64,000 nucleotides of DNA from Nymphalis io (taxonomy: Eukaryota > Arthropoda > Insecta > Lepidoptera > Nymphalidae), in contig NC_065893.1 of assembly GCF_905147045.1 (NCBI RefSeq), positions 3,596,001 to 3,660,000 on the forward strand, read 5' to 3'. Of the stretch, positions 25,333 through 37,025 are shown in pieces. The notes beneath the pieces are model-generated. The model was not told where the DNA came from and searched no databases. It was given only the letters and a program-made list of their open reading frames with translations. The stretch's first letter is position 1; each line of letters begins with the position of its first letter. Position numbers and translations under genes: made by a program.

Positions 25333-28300
25333 ATGAGGGGGATCTTGGTTCTTATATTTGTGTTTAATGGTATAAACAGTCAAGGATTGGAGCAATCCAT
25401 TCCTAATAATCCAAATTATCCGCAGTATCAAACAGATACTAATCAGAATGGGTCATTATATCGTTCCAATCAGCAAATTCCTTATGGTAGCTTTCCGGTG
25501 AATGGTAATGAGTATAGCCACACAGCACAGAGTTCGTTTTATCAAGATAGCTTTAATTCAGAAGTGTATGGTGATGGAGAAAACGATGTTGACCCACAGA
25601 ATACAGCTAATTATTATGCAGGTTTGGATTATGAAGAACGTTACCGATGTCCTCCGCATTGGATTCGGTTTAGGGAATCTTGCTATCGATTTACAAAATC
25701 TCCTGATCGACCTCGAAATGAAGCTCGCAAAATTTGCCAGGCATTTGAGGCAGACTTGGCATCTATAAGCAGTCCTGAAGAGCATGGTTTTATTATAACT
25801 ACATTGATGCGCTTAGATCCCCAAAAAGGTTCTTGGTATGTTGGCTCTCATCAACAAACTCCAGGATATTGGGCTAATGAGGGTGATGGCTCACAATTGA
25901 CTGGTCTGGAAAATGCTTTCATTGATGATAAGACTTTAACTTATACTAGTTATAATTTATTGCCTCGTGATTACTTAATATATAAATTTTCAAATGAAGA
26001 TGGTCGTTGGGGTTTAGCACCTGTTGAAGGCATTCAATACCATCACTTTATTTGTGAGGGTCAAACTCAGCGACTTCATTATCTCATTGAAGAAGAGAGA
26101 TCATTTACTTATGGATTAGATACATTTGATCCAGAGAGAATACCAAAAGGGCCCTTTTTTACCAAGGAGCCAGTAGACACAATATATGACCCATTGAAAA
26201 ATCATTATGTACAGTTGACATGCATAGCTGGAGGATATCCAGCACCAACTTACAAATGGTTCAGAGAGGATTATCAAGTAGACAGCCCTGTTTTTACTGA
26301 AATAAATCCTCTTTCTGACCCACGAATTGTTTTAAGTGGTGGAACACTTATGATTTACAACCCTGATGCAGATAAAGACAATGCTAAATTTCACTGCACA
26401 GCAACAAACAAATTTGGTATCATACGGTCAGAGTCAGTGAGACTTTCCTTTGGTTTTATAAGGGAGTTCAATCAGAAAAGGCCAGTTGAAAGTGGTAAGC
26501 AGTATTGGGGAAAAGTAATGTATTGTGATCCACCTTCTTATTATCCATCAGTAAATTTCTTATGGGCACGGAATTATTTCCCTAATCTCGTAGAAGAAGA
26601 CAGACGTGTATTTGTTTCTTATGATGGTGGCTTATATTTCTCGGCTTTAGAGAATATTGATAGAGGAAATTACAGCTGTAATGTAATGAGTAAAGTATCT
26701 GATGCTGGTCGTAATGGCCCATTCTTTCCTTTGTTAGTATACCCAAATTCAGATTATCAACAACTGAAGTTTCCGAATAATTTTCCAAAAGTTTTCCCAG
26801 AAGCCCCAATAGTTGGACAGGAAGTAAGATTAGAATGTATATCATTTGGTTATCCTGTTCCATCTTATAATTGGACCAGAACAGGTGGGAGAATACCTAG
26901 AAAAGCACATTTAAGTAACTTTGACAGAGTTCTGACAATACCTAATGTTGGCGTTGAGGATGAAGGCGAGTACAAGTGTGATGTGCGTAATGACAGAGCA
27001 CATATATCTAACAATGTGTTCTTAAAAGTACAAGCTGAACCTAATTTCACAATCCCATTGACAAATAAACATGTTGATAATAAAGGAGATTTGCATTGGA
27101 ACTGTGAAGCCTTTGGTATACCCGATGTCAACTATACCTGGTGGAAAAATGGTCAAAAACTATCGATGGATACCTTAGAAACTGAAGACAGAGATAGGTA
27201 TATAATACAGGATAATGTATTAATAATCAAGTTTTTAGATCCAACGAGAGATCCTGGCATGTTTCAATGTGAAGCTAAAAACCAATTAAAGGCAAAGTAT
27301 TCAACAGGACAGTTGCGTGTACTATCACTTAAACCATCGTTTAAGAAACGGCCATTGGAATCCGAGACTTATGGATCAGAAGGTGGAAATGTTACTCTTC
27401 GTTGCAATCCAGAAGCGGCGCCCAAACCCACATTTACATGGAAAAAGGATAACATTGTGATTGGAGCTGGAGGCAAAAGATTTATAACTGAAAATGGTAA
27501 TCTTATTATTAGGCAATTATCAAGAGATGATGAAGGTGTTTACACTTGTGTTGCTAAGAATCAATATGGCTCTGACGAGAGCCGAGGACGTCTTATTGTT
27601 TTGCGTGCTCCGCGCTTTACAGAACGATTACCAGCGCGTATTACTAAACAAGTTGGCCAAGTAATTTTTTTGCACTGTAATGCAGAAATCGACTCTCTTT
27701 TGGACACTGCGTATCTTTGGAATCATAATGGTTTACGAATGAAAGAGGCTGCTGATCTTTACGCTGACAAGCGAATAAAGATTGATGGCGGTGAATTAAC
27801 TATTTTTGATGTTAGGCTCTCAGATGTCGGCGAATATGAGTGCATTGTTAAATCAGCTATTGGTCGAATTTCTACTCGCACGCAATTGCGTATAGAAGGG
27901 CCGCCTGGATCACCTGGTGGTTTACAAGTTATTAACATACAACGTTCTTCAGTTACCTTGGAATGGACCGACAGCAATCCAAATGGCCGTCCTATAACTA
28001 ACTACGTAGTTACTGGTCGCACTCAATGGAATACAACATGGTATATCGTAAGTGATAGTGTCTCAAATGTTATGGAAATTGGCAGATATAATGGGCGGAA
28101 GCGTGCTACGATAACAACGACTCTAATGCCATGGTCTGTTTATGAGTTCCGAGTTCAAGCTGTCAATAGTTTGGGTACTGGGGCACCTTCATCGCCCAGT
28201 CCTCAATTCTCTACTCAACCTGATAAACCTTATCAAGCGCCATTTAATGTAGGAGGTGGCGGAGGAAAAATCGGTGATCTTACCATTAAATGGAGTCCAA

Positions 28301-29720
28301 TGCCTGTGTCACTTCAAAATGGCCCTGGCATTCATTATAAAATATTTTGGCGCCGTAATAATTCAGAAGTTGAATTCCAGTCACTTCTGCTTAAAGAATA
28401 CGGAAATATTGGAATGCATGTTGTACATATTCCTTTGGATTATTTTTTTACTGCATACAATGTAAAGGTCCAGGCTTTTAATGATATTGGTGCAGGTCCG
28501 GAAAGTGAAATAGTTACAATTTATTCCGCCGAAGATATGCCACAAGTTGCCCCACAGCAGGTTTATGCACGATCATTCAATTCTACTTCTCTCAATGTTA
28601 CATGGAATCCTATTGATCAGTCCCGAGACAGGTTACGTGGTAAATTGATAGGTCATCGTCTTAAGTATTGGAAACAAGTTAACAAGGAAGAGGAATGCAT
28701 TTACTTCCTGTCTAGGACGACTCGTCATTGGGCTCTCATAGTTGGACTGCAGCCAGACACCTACTATTTTGTTAAGGTACAATACAAGTTTGTATATACT
28801 TAATAAAGTATATATTTTTTAATATAATGTAAATTAATTATATACCTTATACACTCAAAAAACGTCTTATTAACCGAGATTCGTTCATCTCTTTCATATA
28901 GCTCTCTTATTAGCTAACTTTACAACATTGAAAAACTCTTATGTAAAAAATGTTTTTGTTTGAATAATGTGAATTTACACTTTAGTTTGTTTAATAATAT
29001 TTGTATATATATGAATAACATGTTTAAATATATTTTTAAGAAATTTTAAATGTACAATTTCTATTATGTTGTTTTACGTTTTCAGGTAATGGCATTTAAT
29101 TCAGCAGGCGAAGGTCCAGAGAGTGAACGGTATTTAGAACGTACATTCCGCAAGGCTCCACAGAAGCCCCCTGCCTCAGTCAACGTGTGGGCCGTCAACC
29201 CCAGCACTGTTCGCGTCGTTTGGAGATATGTACAGCCTACGGATGAAGAGGAACCACTCATTGGTTACAAGGTAAATGAATATTGTAGTTGTAAATTGTT
29301 TTTGGTCACTCCACTAATATTACAATTAGTTTTTATTAAAAAACATTTCTTTCTTTTGTATTTCGTCAGTTAGATCTATCTGTATTTATCTTTATTTATT
29401 TTTAGGTAAGAGTATGGGAAATCGACCAGGACATGAGTACTGCAAATGACACTTTAATACCAGTGGAACATAAACTGGAAGCGTATGTTACAAATTTGAC
29501 ACCTGGCAAGTCATATAATTTAAGAGTATTAGCATATTCCAATGGAGGTGATGGCAGAATGTCCTCTCCACCTATAACCTTCCAAATGGGAGACTATCAC
29601 AGTGACGCCTATGGATACTATGTAAGAAGCTCAGCCCGCAGATCACAAACCTTAAGAGAATCTCATATTTTCATCACTTTTATTTTGTATTGTTTATTCT
29701 CTAGGATTCTGTATAATTAA
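25333..29720 (+). CDS. Cont: Contactin, GPI-anchored Ig/FNIII cell-adhesion protein
   Basis: Contactin acts at insect pleated septate junctions with Neurexin IV and Neuroglian. Coding exons: 25333-28776, 29086-29271 and 29406-29720, all phase 0 with GT/AG junctions, giving 1314 aa. The ATG opens a signal peptide (MRGILVLIFVFNGINSQG). A C-type lectin domain spans about 106-241 (C106 PPHWIRFRESCYRF to HHFICEG), a mark of insect contactins. Six Ig domains follow from about 273 to 855 with repeated YxC motifs (YSCNV, YKCDV, YTCVA, YECIV). Four FNIII domains start near 857, 966, 1068 and 1172. The C-terminus ends in a hydrophobic stretch (HIFITFILYCLF) preceded by small residues (SSA), fitting a GPI signal with no cytoplasmic tail. 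Length is close to that of the Drosophila protein (about 1390 aa, from memory). Confidence 0.95.
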
Positions 29721-31749
29721 TTTTTAACTTTAGATGTAGGTCTAGATCTAAACTTTATATAAGCATTTTTATACAATTTGATTTTTGTCACGAGGTATTA
29801 ATACTGACTCTTGTTCTGTTGCTATATATATTTTTATAATTTAATTCAGTCCATTGAATTATGTTGTGATATTTATCCGGCCATTTTGTTTACATGTATA
29901 ATTTGTTTGATGTTTTTTTTACAATTATTTTAATATTTATATTTTCGATATTATTTTCAACAATAATTTATATTTAACTGTAAAAATATTTTTTTTTAAA
30001 TCATTGACAATAATTATTTTAACAATGATATCTATATAATGGAATCTCGATATTTTAATGGCAATATTTTTTTAAACATGCTAATCATATCATGTACGAA
30101 AATGTTTAGGTTTAAGAAATTGGTTTAGAATATATTTTTTATGAATATGCTTTTGGAAACAAATTGTTAATCCGAGCCATTTTTTTATAGATAAGATAGT
30201 TCTGACAGACATTTTATTAAAGTGGGTTTGTATAAAATGTCCTGTATTCGTTGATCGAAATATAAATAACATTTTATCATATTACATACCTTTGTACTTG
30301 ATTACTTATAGACAGGCAAAGTGCTATTTCAACCCAAGTTATCTGACTCTATTGTGAGACATATCGAATTTGATGAGACTAAAAATAAAACAATCATTTT
30401 GTCGAGGTATCATTCAACGAGCGGGCCATAAGCTTGAAGCGCATGACTAAAGGGTAGTTTACTGAAACAACACAAATGCGTTTTTATACGTCAGCATGTA
30501 GCGTTTAAATAACCAACAAACGCTGTAAAGCTCATTCGTCGATCAGTCTCGTATCTCGGGTGATAAATTATGTCGAATCTCATGTTCTGATTAATTAAAT
30601 AATAAGTGCACAATAGAATCTGCGGTCATGTTTAATGTAAAATGTCGAATGTAATCACTTACTATCAAATGGTCCATATAGGTGTATAAATTAGATTAGG
30701 CAGCTTTAAGGGGTCCAAGTTTGTTGGCCAGAAAGATGACGTAACATCACAGACGATCTTCTTTTAACAAATCGATGAATTTGGTTATTTTAACTGTGTG
30801 TTCGACAATTAAAGTACCGTGTGTTTATGTGAAAATAATATAGTATACGGATAAAGATACTACCATGTTCTTTTTTTAAACTTACCTATACTGTAATAAA
30901 AAAATCAATACAATAAAATATTCTAATATTGAATTATGAGATTAATGTGCCTGAAGCATTTTCGACGAAGAATCATAAAGCCTTAATAATGTAATGTGAA
31001 ATGTTAATTATTTTGTAAAAAATATCTGTTCAATAAAATACCCACTAGATTTATTTTTATTTAGTGTTTTATTACGATTGTCTGATTGCCTAGTAGCTTT
31101 TGTTATTTGATATATTACAGTTATATCTACTTCATCTTATGTACTTACACACTACACAAAGAAAATAAAGTAAAAGTGTTTGTTTAGAGTTTAGCTTAAT
31201 AAGAGGGGTCCTGGATTCAAATACAGAGTAGAATTAATATAAAGTTATTAGATTACTAGATTTTACCTGCAGCTTCGGCCGCGATTTAGTAGAGAGCGGA
31301 AGCATTAGGCATAAAAAGCCTATGACCTTCCTTGGGGTTCAAGCTCGGTTCAGTGACTTAACCGTGAAAGCGTAACAGACAGTCAGAGTTGCTTTCGCGT
31401 TTATAATATTAGGATAGATATACATTTTGACACCATACACTGTACCTGTTCAGTCGATACTTAAGAAACCCAACACAATCATCTGATAATAATCGCAATG
31501 TTCTTAATGCCTTTATCAACGCTAATAACATTTCACAAAAATTTTACCTTTCTGCACTCCTCCTCCATCTAAACTTTAACTGTGCAAAATTTTATTCTTC
31601 TTCGTCCACGCAATTGTCGTAAAAAGGGGTACAAAGTTTTTGCTTCACGTATTTAAGTACCGTACTGTGAGCATACCATAATAACGATTCAATCTGGCAA
31701 CCAATCTTACGTGCCAATCTGACTTCGGTTTACTTTTTATTTATAAGAG
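29721..31749 (+). other. Contactin 3' UTR and intergenic DNA
   Basis: No gene is seen. An AATAAA at 30384-30389 is one plausible polyadenylation signal for Contactin; several others exist. A repeat tail occupies 31258-31428. The minus-strand frame 30090-30272 is unsupported. Confidence 0.4.
31258..31428 (+). repeat. Interspersed repeat tail fragment
   Basis: It has the same block order as 9490-9610 (CAGTGACTTAACC, GTGAAAGCGTAACAGACA, CAGAGTTGC) and the same end as 6343-6486 (TTTCGCGTTTATAATATTAG). It encodes no protein. Confidence 0.5.
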
Positions 31750-32508
31750 GGGTGTAGTGGAGTGTTCGCAATTATTATTAACCTCCACGATCTCTTCTTT
31801 AGTGGCTCCAAGAAGCTGTAATCACAGCGGCCACACCCCGGGCAACCACGTTAAACCTAAAGAAGGGGACTAATTCACGAATATCTGTGAGTTAGTTATC
31901 GGTGGCTCCCGAAAAATAAAAAGGTAACGTGGAAAACCTGAAGGGCATTTGTCAGAGTCCATATAGTGACATATGGCCTTTCCACTGCATCCCGACTACT
32001 GCCGATCGTTCCGGTTTACCGGACCATCGGAGCACAGATGTAGGGACGAGTGAAGTGGATCTGCACCCACGCAACCGCTTATCCACTATAAAAAAGTTCA
32101 CGCGCAGATGACCCTAATTATTCTTCCCGGATCTGATTTTAAAAGTCCTGCGGCGATGGGGTGAAGGCAGTGGGGTCAAGGTGTCGATGTACCGAGGCTT
32201 TAGTTGACACCCTGCACGTAGGCGGCCAGGCGAGAGTGGTCGCTCCCGGAACCGACAGATGGCGGGGTTCTGGGTTCGGCAGTACGGCTGGTGACAAAGC
32301 AGCCCTATTTAGGATCGCTCTGCTTTCCTCTGCATAGAGGAGGGGTCTAGAAAAGGTGGCACAAACATAGTCCGTCTCATCCATCATCTAGGTGCTAAGC
32401 CGTGGGCGCCTGGACATCGATAAATGCGGTAGATAGAATAAGCGAAACAAACATTTTACATTCATTACTCAACAACTTTCCATTGCCACCTGGAATGTAA
32501 GAACTTTA

Positions 32509-33882
32509 GTGGATAACGACCATAACTTATGCCCGGAGCGAAAAACTGCTCTTATAGCGCGAGAACTAGCTCGCTACAAAATCGATATAGCTGCAATTAG
32601 TGAAACCCATCTGTGTGGTTGCGGTGAGCTATGTGAACCACTCGGTGGCTACACTTACTACTGGAGCAGTCGTCCTGACGGTGAGAGAACGGGTAATGGT
32701 GTAGGTTTTGCTATACGCAATAAATTGGCAAGAGATCTGAGTGACTTACCTGAGGCTGTCAATGACCGTCTCATGACTCTACGTATACCAATCGCACGCA
32801 ACAAATATGTCCATCTATTTAGTGCCTATGCACCCACCTTGCCATCACCGGATGAAGATAAAGAGGCGTTTTACCAACAACTTCGTCTGGCTCTTGATGC
32901 TGTACCAAGACATGATAAGATCATTTTGCTCGGGGACTTCAATGCCCGAGTAGGGACGGATCACGATCTCTGGGTTGGTGTCCTGGGCAAACATGGTATT
33001 GGGAGCTGTAATGATAACGGTACACGTTTATTGTCGCTGTGTGCCGAACTTGATCTTAGTATCACAAACACTTTTTTTCGCCTTTCTGATAAATTTAAGA
33101 CCTCGTGGATGCACCCTAGATCCAAACACTGGCATCTTCTGGACTATGTCATTGTCCGCCGTAAAGACCTACGGGATGTTCTCATAACGAGAGCAATGCG
33201 TGGGGCGCTGGACTGGACTGACCATAGACTCATTAGATCGAAAATTCGCTTAGTGCTTAAAGCTCCACGACGGACACCCCACAAAGTACCATCAAAATTA
33301 GCCTTCTCGAAACTCATAAACTCAACAGAGTTAGGTAATAGGGTGGATTCAGAATTTGCTGTATGTGCTCCTCAAACTGAGTTTTGCTCAATAGAGGATG
33401 AGTGGAGATATTTTGCAAGAAACCTTCATGGCTGTATCCTAAACATCATCGGTAAACCAGTAAAGAGAAACCAGGACTGGTTCGACGCATTTGATGATGA
33501 CATCAAACTACTCGTAGAAGAGCACAGACATATACTGAACTCAAAATTGGCGAATGTACATAACAAAAAGGAATCACAACACAAACTAAGATTGAGAGTT
33601 CGCGAACTTAAGGAAAAATGGTGGAAGGAAAAAGCTGCTGAACTTCAGCACTACGCCGATATGAACCTCACCGGAAAGTTCTTCGAAGCCATACACGCAA
33701 TATACGGCCCGCGACTCAGAAAAACGGCTCCGATATATTCAAAGGATAGGCAGCATCGAGTTACGGATAAAAATTCTGTCTTGAAACGTTGGGCCGAACA
33801 TTTTAATGATGTTCTGAATCCTACCACACTCAGTGCTAACCTGTCCTATGTAAACTCACTTGAGAATTTTTCCAGTCAGTGA
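32509..33882 (+). pseudogene. LINE endonuclease domain (EEP family), 5' part of ORF2
   Basis: The 457-aa frame starts at a non-ATG codon in the supplied reading, and its true start is not known. EEP landmarks are clear: AAISETHL near the N-terminus, LLGDFNARVG near 145, SWMHPRSKHWHLLDYV (a degenerate form of the usual S-W-P-x-x-x-R-x-LDY segment) and WTDHRLI for the catalytic DH. The family nicks target DNA to prime reverse transcription. The frame ends in a stop at 33880-33882 after a shift relative to the RT frame, so the polyprotein is broken. Confidence 0.8.
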
Positions 33883-34313
33883 ATACCTAGACAATCCACC
33901 GACATTTGAAGAGTTTGTGAAAGCAGTAAAGCGTCTCAAAAATTCAAAAAGCCCAGGAATGGACCAACTACCAGCTGAGGTCTATAAGTATAGTGGTAAA
34001 CACATTGGTAGCAGGCTTTACCATCTTATCCTTAACGTGTGGGAAACTGAAGAGGTTCCACAAGAATGAAAGGATGCGATAATTTGTAAGCTATACAAAG
34101 GGAAGGGAGATGTTTCCGATTGTAGCTCTTACCGAGGTATATCGCTCCTCTCCAGTGCCGGCAAAATCCTTGCTCACATCATAAACTCCCGTGTCAGTGA
34201 GTTGGCTGAACAGCATCTTCCCGAAAGCCAATGTGGCTTTCGTCCCAGTAGAGGAACTGTTGACGCCATCTCAATTGTAAGGCAACTTCAGAAATTTATG
34301 GCATGGAAGCTCT
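33860..34313 (+). pseudogene. LINE reverse transcriptase, N-terminal remnant
   Basis: The segment contains NSKSPGMDQLPAEVYKYSG, a stop after PQE, then the RT finger motifs KGKGDVSDCSSYRGISLL and CGFRPSRGTVDAI. It ends where the element is internally deleted. The palm motif with the catalytic aspartates is missing, so this is a remnant only. Confidence 0.75.
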
Positions 34314-34779
34314 TCTGATGCAACGTCAACTCAGATGGTGTGGGCATATCCTACGCATGGACGATCGTCGTTTGCCTAAATCTGTATTTTATTCGGAGTT
34401 AGCTAAAGGCAAACGGAAGCATGGTGGTCAGTATATGCGATACAAGGACGTGTTTAAAAGACATCTAAAAGCTTGTGACATTGGCATAGAGTGTTGGGAG
34501 GAGCTCGCTTCCCAAAGGGCATCTTGGCGCTCTACCATCTACAAAAAGATCAAAACGTTTGAGGAAAACCGTCTTCACGCACTAGACGAAAAGCGCCAGT
34601 TAAGAAAAGAGAGACCTAAGCCATCCTACACATACATATACAACTCTGTGGGCCAATTGTATTGTAACACGTGTCGTAGGGTTTTTAAAACCAAATTTGG
34701 TCTAGCGAGCCATATTAGGGCTCATGCTTCTAGCATGAGCCCTAATATGGCTCGCAATAAAATAACAATTAATTTTTAG
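34303..34779 (+). pseudogene. LINE ORF2 C-terminal segment with C2H2 finger
   Basis: The 158-aa frame begins in the tail region (RQLRWCGHILRMDDRRLPKS, where RT-linked tails usually read L-W-x-GH-x-x-RM). It continues through a charged region to a C2H2 finger (CNTC...H-x3-H). The last 15 residues come from a 24-bp inverted duplication at 34705-34755 and are not the family's normal C-terminus. On its own this frame has no RT and is a dead fragment. Confidence 0.7.
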
Positions 34780-34812
34780 GGTCGCCGTCATCGAAATCGA
34801 TGAGGAGGACTA

Positions 34813-35233
34813 TATTTATAAGATTTTATAAATAAAATATTTATTACACAACTACTTTACAAACTACCACGCACGCACGCCCTCACACGCGCGGGTATAA
34901 AGTTAGAAACATGTAATTTAAAATACTTTTAAATTCATATTATAAGATCAATTAATTATTGGTAACTTTTGTTTGTTTTCATGGAGGAGCGTACCAGTAA
35001 CATAGGAACAGTGCAGTTTGTAATGCTTTAATTGTTATCAAAAAAACATTTTTATTTTTTTGGCTAGTTTTTGCGGTCCTTCTGACAATGCCTAGAAAGT
35101 CTAGTGCTAAAGTTGCCAATATTCCATGACGTCCAATTCCACAATGTCCAGTGTTTCATAATGACTTAGTCTAAATATGTCAAGCGTACCATAACATCAA
35201 ATGAGCTGTAAGGTCAACTGTCGTAATTCAATA
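34813..35233. other. Intergenic DNA between two retroelements
   Basis: No gene. CACGCACGCACGCC-type simple repeat lies near 34868-34895. Short, similar phrases (CCATGACGTCCA, CACAATGTCCAG) near 35125-35150 suggest a decayed repeat that I cannot name. The last four bases, AATA (35230-35233), are the left target duplication of the LTR element. Confidence 0.5.
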
Positions 35234-35683
35234 TGTGGGACCTACATTACCTACCACACGCAGCGTCCATACAAAACATCAAGCATATGACCGTCGCGAG
35301 CCGAAGGCGCGCGGTTACTAAAACGTAGGAGCACATACGCCGAGTTTTGTATGGACACAGATAGGCGCGTATTTATATGGTGCCCCCCGCGGCGACGGTG
35401 CGCCCCTCACCTCTCGTACAATTCGTAAGAAATAATTATTGTTCTTACATACAATTATTGTTCTTACAAATATTGGTAGAAAATCCAATGTTTTGATTTG
35501 TACATAATTTTCTTAAAGAATTTTATTCTTGTTATAGCCCTTCCGATTGGTTATTAATAATTGTCATTTTTGTATATATATCTGTGTAAATTTCAAATAA
35601 AATCATTCCACCTGAAGCATCAACAAGTTTATTACGATACTCAAGAAACCTCCGAAATAGTTAGGGAAGCAATAGCCCTCACA
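35234..35683 (+). repeat. 5' LTR (450 bp)
   Basis: It begins TGTGGGACC and ends CCCTCACA. A TATA-like TATTTATATGG lies near 35368-35378 and AATAAA near 35597-35602. An internal 13-bp inverted repeat (GTCCATACAAAAC at 35265-35277, GTTTTGTATGGAC at 35344-35356) lies in the U3 part. It differs from the 3' LTR at one place: 19 bases here replace 9 there, because AATTATTGTTCTTACA (35434-35449) is repeated at 35453-35468. Confidence 0.95.
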
Positions 35684-35684
35684 G

Positions 35685-35700
35685 TGGTGACCTACCGACG
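35685..35700 (+). promoter_or_regulatory. Primer-binding site
   Basis: TGGTGACCTACCGACG starts one base after the 5' LTR. The first eight bases fit the 3' end of tRNA-Trp, the primer I recall for CsRn1-type elements. Because it lies inside the duplicated unit it recurs at 37002-37017 without an adjacent LTR. Confidence 0.6.
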
Positions 35701-35708
35701 TTGAGAAA

Positions 35709-36554
35709 ATGGATCAAGATACTGCTGCTCAAGACCCCAAACCTCTGGCCGAGGTAGACCTGGCAGCCATCTCCGTACAGTCACGGATACTACCATTCTG
35801 GAGGGACCTTCCACGAGCCTGGTTCATACAATTTGAAGCTGTCGTCGACCCCTTGAAGACGTCCGATGATCAGAAGTTCCGTTACGTCCTGCAACAGCTG
35901 CAAGCCACGGACCTGCAACACGTCACCGACATTCTATACGACACGCCGGCTACTGATAAATACATCATATTGAAGAACCGACTACTCGCCGTATATGAAA
36001 AATCAGACGTAAAGAACTTCCAGAAGCTCGTCAGCGGTCTACAGCTGGGTGACCAGAAACCCTCTCAATTACTTCGCAAGATGCGAGAACTAAGCGCCGG
36101 TATGATTACGAACGAAGGGCTCCGTATCGAGTGGCTTAACCATTTACCTACTCAGATACGCGTTGTTCTATCCGTAAATACCGAGTCATCACTCGACACA
36201 CTCGCCGCCATGGCCGACAAGATGGCGGAATACTCCGAGCCCGCGATGATCGCCGCTGTATCGACCGCAACAACAACTACGAACGACGCCGTATCAACAC
36301 AAATAGCAATGTTATCGAAGCAGCTAGAAAAATTGTCGCTAGAAATCAACGAAATACGCGGCCGCTCCACACATCGTCAATACCGTCGCTATCGCTCCCA
36401 GTCAAGGCCACGATCCAATTCAAACTCAACAAGAAACAAATCATCTGTGAAGCCCGGCGATGCCACGTGGGAATGTAAATACCATTACCGATTCGGCGAT
36501 AAAGCGAAGCGTTGCAAATCGCCATGTTGCCGAAGAAACAAAGCTTTAAACTAG
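35709..36554 (+). CDS. gag: Gag polyprotein, copy 1
   Basis: The 281-aa structural protein forms the intracellular particle. The N-terminal half reads as a capsid-like helical domain (PFWRDLPRAWFIQFEA, LLRKMRELSAG). A basic Arg/Ser tract follows, then a nucleocapsid knuckle with C256, H259, C269 and C273 (CX2HX9CX3C), a CHCC and not the usual CCHC form. The start ATG follows the leader within 26 bases of the LTR. The stop TAG (36552-36554) is immediately preceded by TTTAAAC, a -1 slippery site. The predicted protein is identical to copy 2 at 37026-37871. Confidence 0.92.
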   Translation: MDQDTAAQDPKPLAEVDLAAISVQSRILPFWRDLPRAWFIQFEAVVDPLKTSDDQKFRYVLQQLQATDLQHVTDILYDTPATDKYIILKNRLLAVYEKSDVKNFQKLVSGLQLGDQKPSQLLRKMRELSAGMITNEGLRIEWLNHLPTQIRVVLSVNTESSLDTLAAMADKMAEYSEPAMIAAVSTATTTTNDAVSTQIAMLSKQLEKLSLEINEIRGRSTHRQYRRYRSQSRPRSNSNSTRNKSSVKPGDATWECKYHYRFGDKAKRCKSPCCRRNKALN

Positions 36555-37021
36555 CTCCGACATCGACTACGGCGGACCTCGATGTCCCTACTGCCAGCAA
36601 CCGCCTATGTATCTACGATCGCAACACTCGAGAACGTTTCCTCGTGGATACCGGCGCCGATATATCCGTATTATCAGCATCAAATTATAGAAGCAATACA
36701 AAAATCGAAAACGCCTGCAGATTATTTGCCGCAAACAACACACCTATCAAGACGTATGGCGAAAAAACGTTAAGATTGGATTTTGGTTTACGACGAAACT
36801 TTCTATGGACATTCATCATCGCTGACGTCAAAACATCGATCTTGGGAGCTGACTTTCTACGACACTTCAAACTATTAGTAGACCTGCATAAGAAGAAACT
36901 AATAGATAAAGTCACCGAACTTTCCGTCGATGCTATTGAAATTTCTACAGGCGCTGAAACAGAAACAGAAAAGGTACACGTAATCGGCACAAACCTCACA
37001 GTGGTGACCTACCGACGTTGA
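36512..37021 (+). pseudogene. Protease-only pol remnant, copy 1
   Basis: This -1 frame opens inside gag copy 1 and encodes the aspartic protease (VDTGADISVL, LGADFLRHF). It stops at 37019-37021, where the duplication joins it to the leader of the next copy, adding a short unrelated tail (LTVVTYRR). It has no RT or integrase. The stop is only 4 bases before the ATG of gag copy 2. Confidence 0.85.
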
Positions 37022-37025
37022 GAAA

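Larger units (their letters stand above)
31750..34812 (+). mobile_element. Non-LTR retrotransposon with internal deletion
   Basis: A LINE with an endonuclease-exonuclease-phosphatase (EEP) domain, a broken reverse transcriptase and a C-terminal tail with a C2H2 finger. The endonuclease frame is 32509-33882. The RT N-terminal part continues in another frame at 33860-34069, then past a stop to about 34313. The central RT core, including the YxDD motif, is absent: after the VRQLQKF region the sequence jumps directly to the C-terminal segment at 34303-34779. The tail keeps YCNTCRRVFKTKFGLASHIRAH-like spacing. The 3' end near 34790-34812 (GTCGCCGTCATCGAAATCGA) is typical of such elements. The 5' boundary is approximate. 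The copy cannot encode a working polymerase. Confidence 0.8.

Noticed and set aside
36152..36600. Antisense frames in gag, duplicated at 37469-37917
   Set aside because: Shadows of gag. Their duplication only reflects the 1317-bp tandem repeat.
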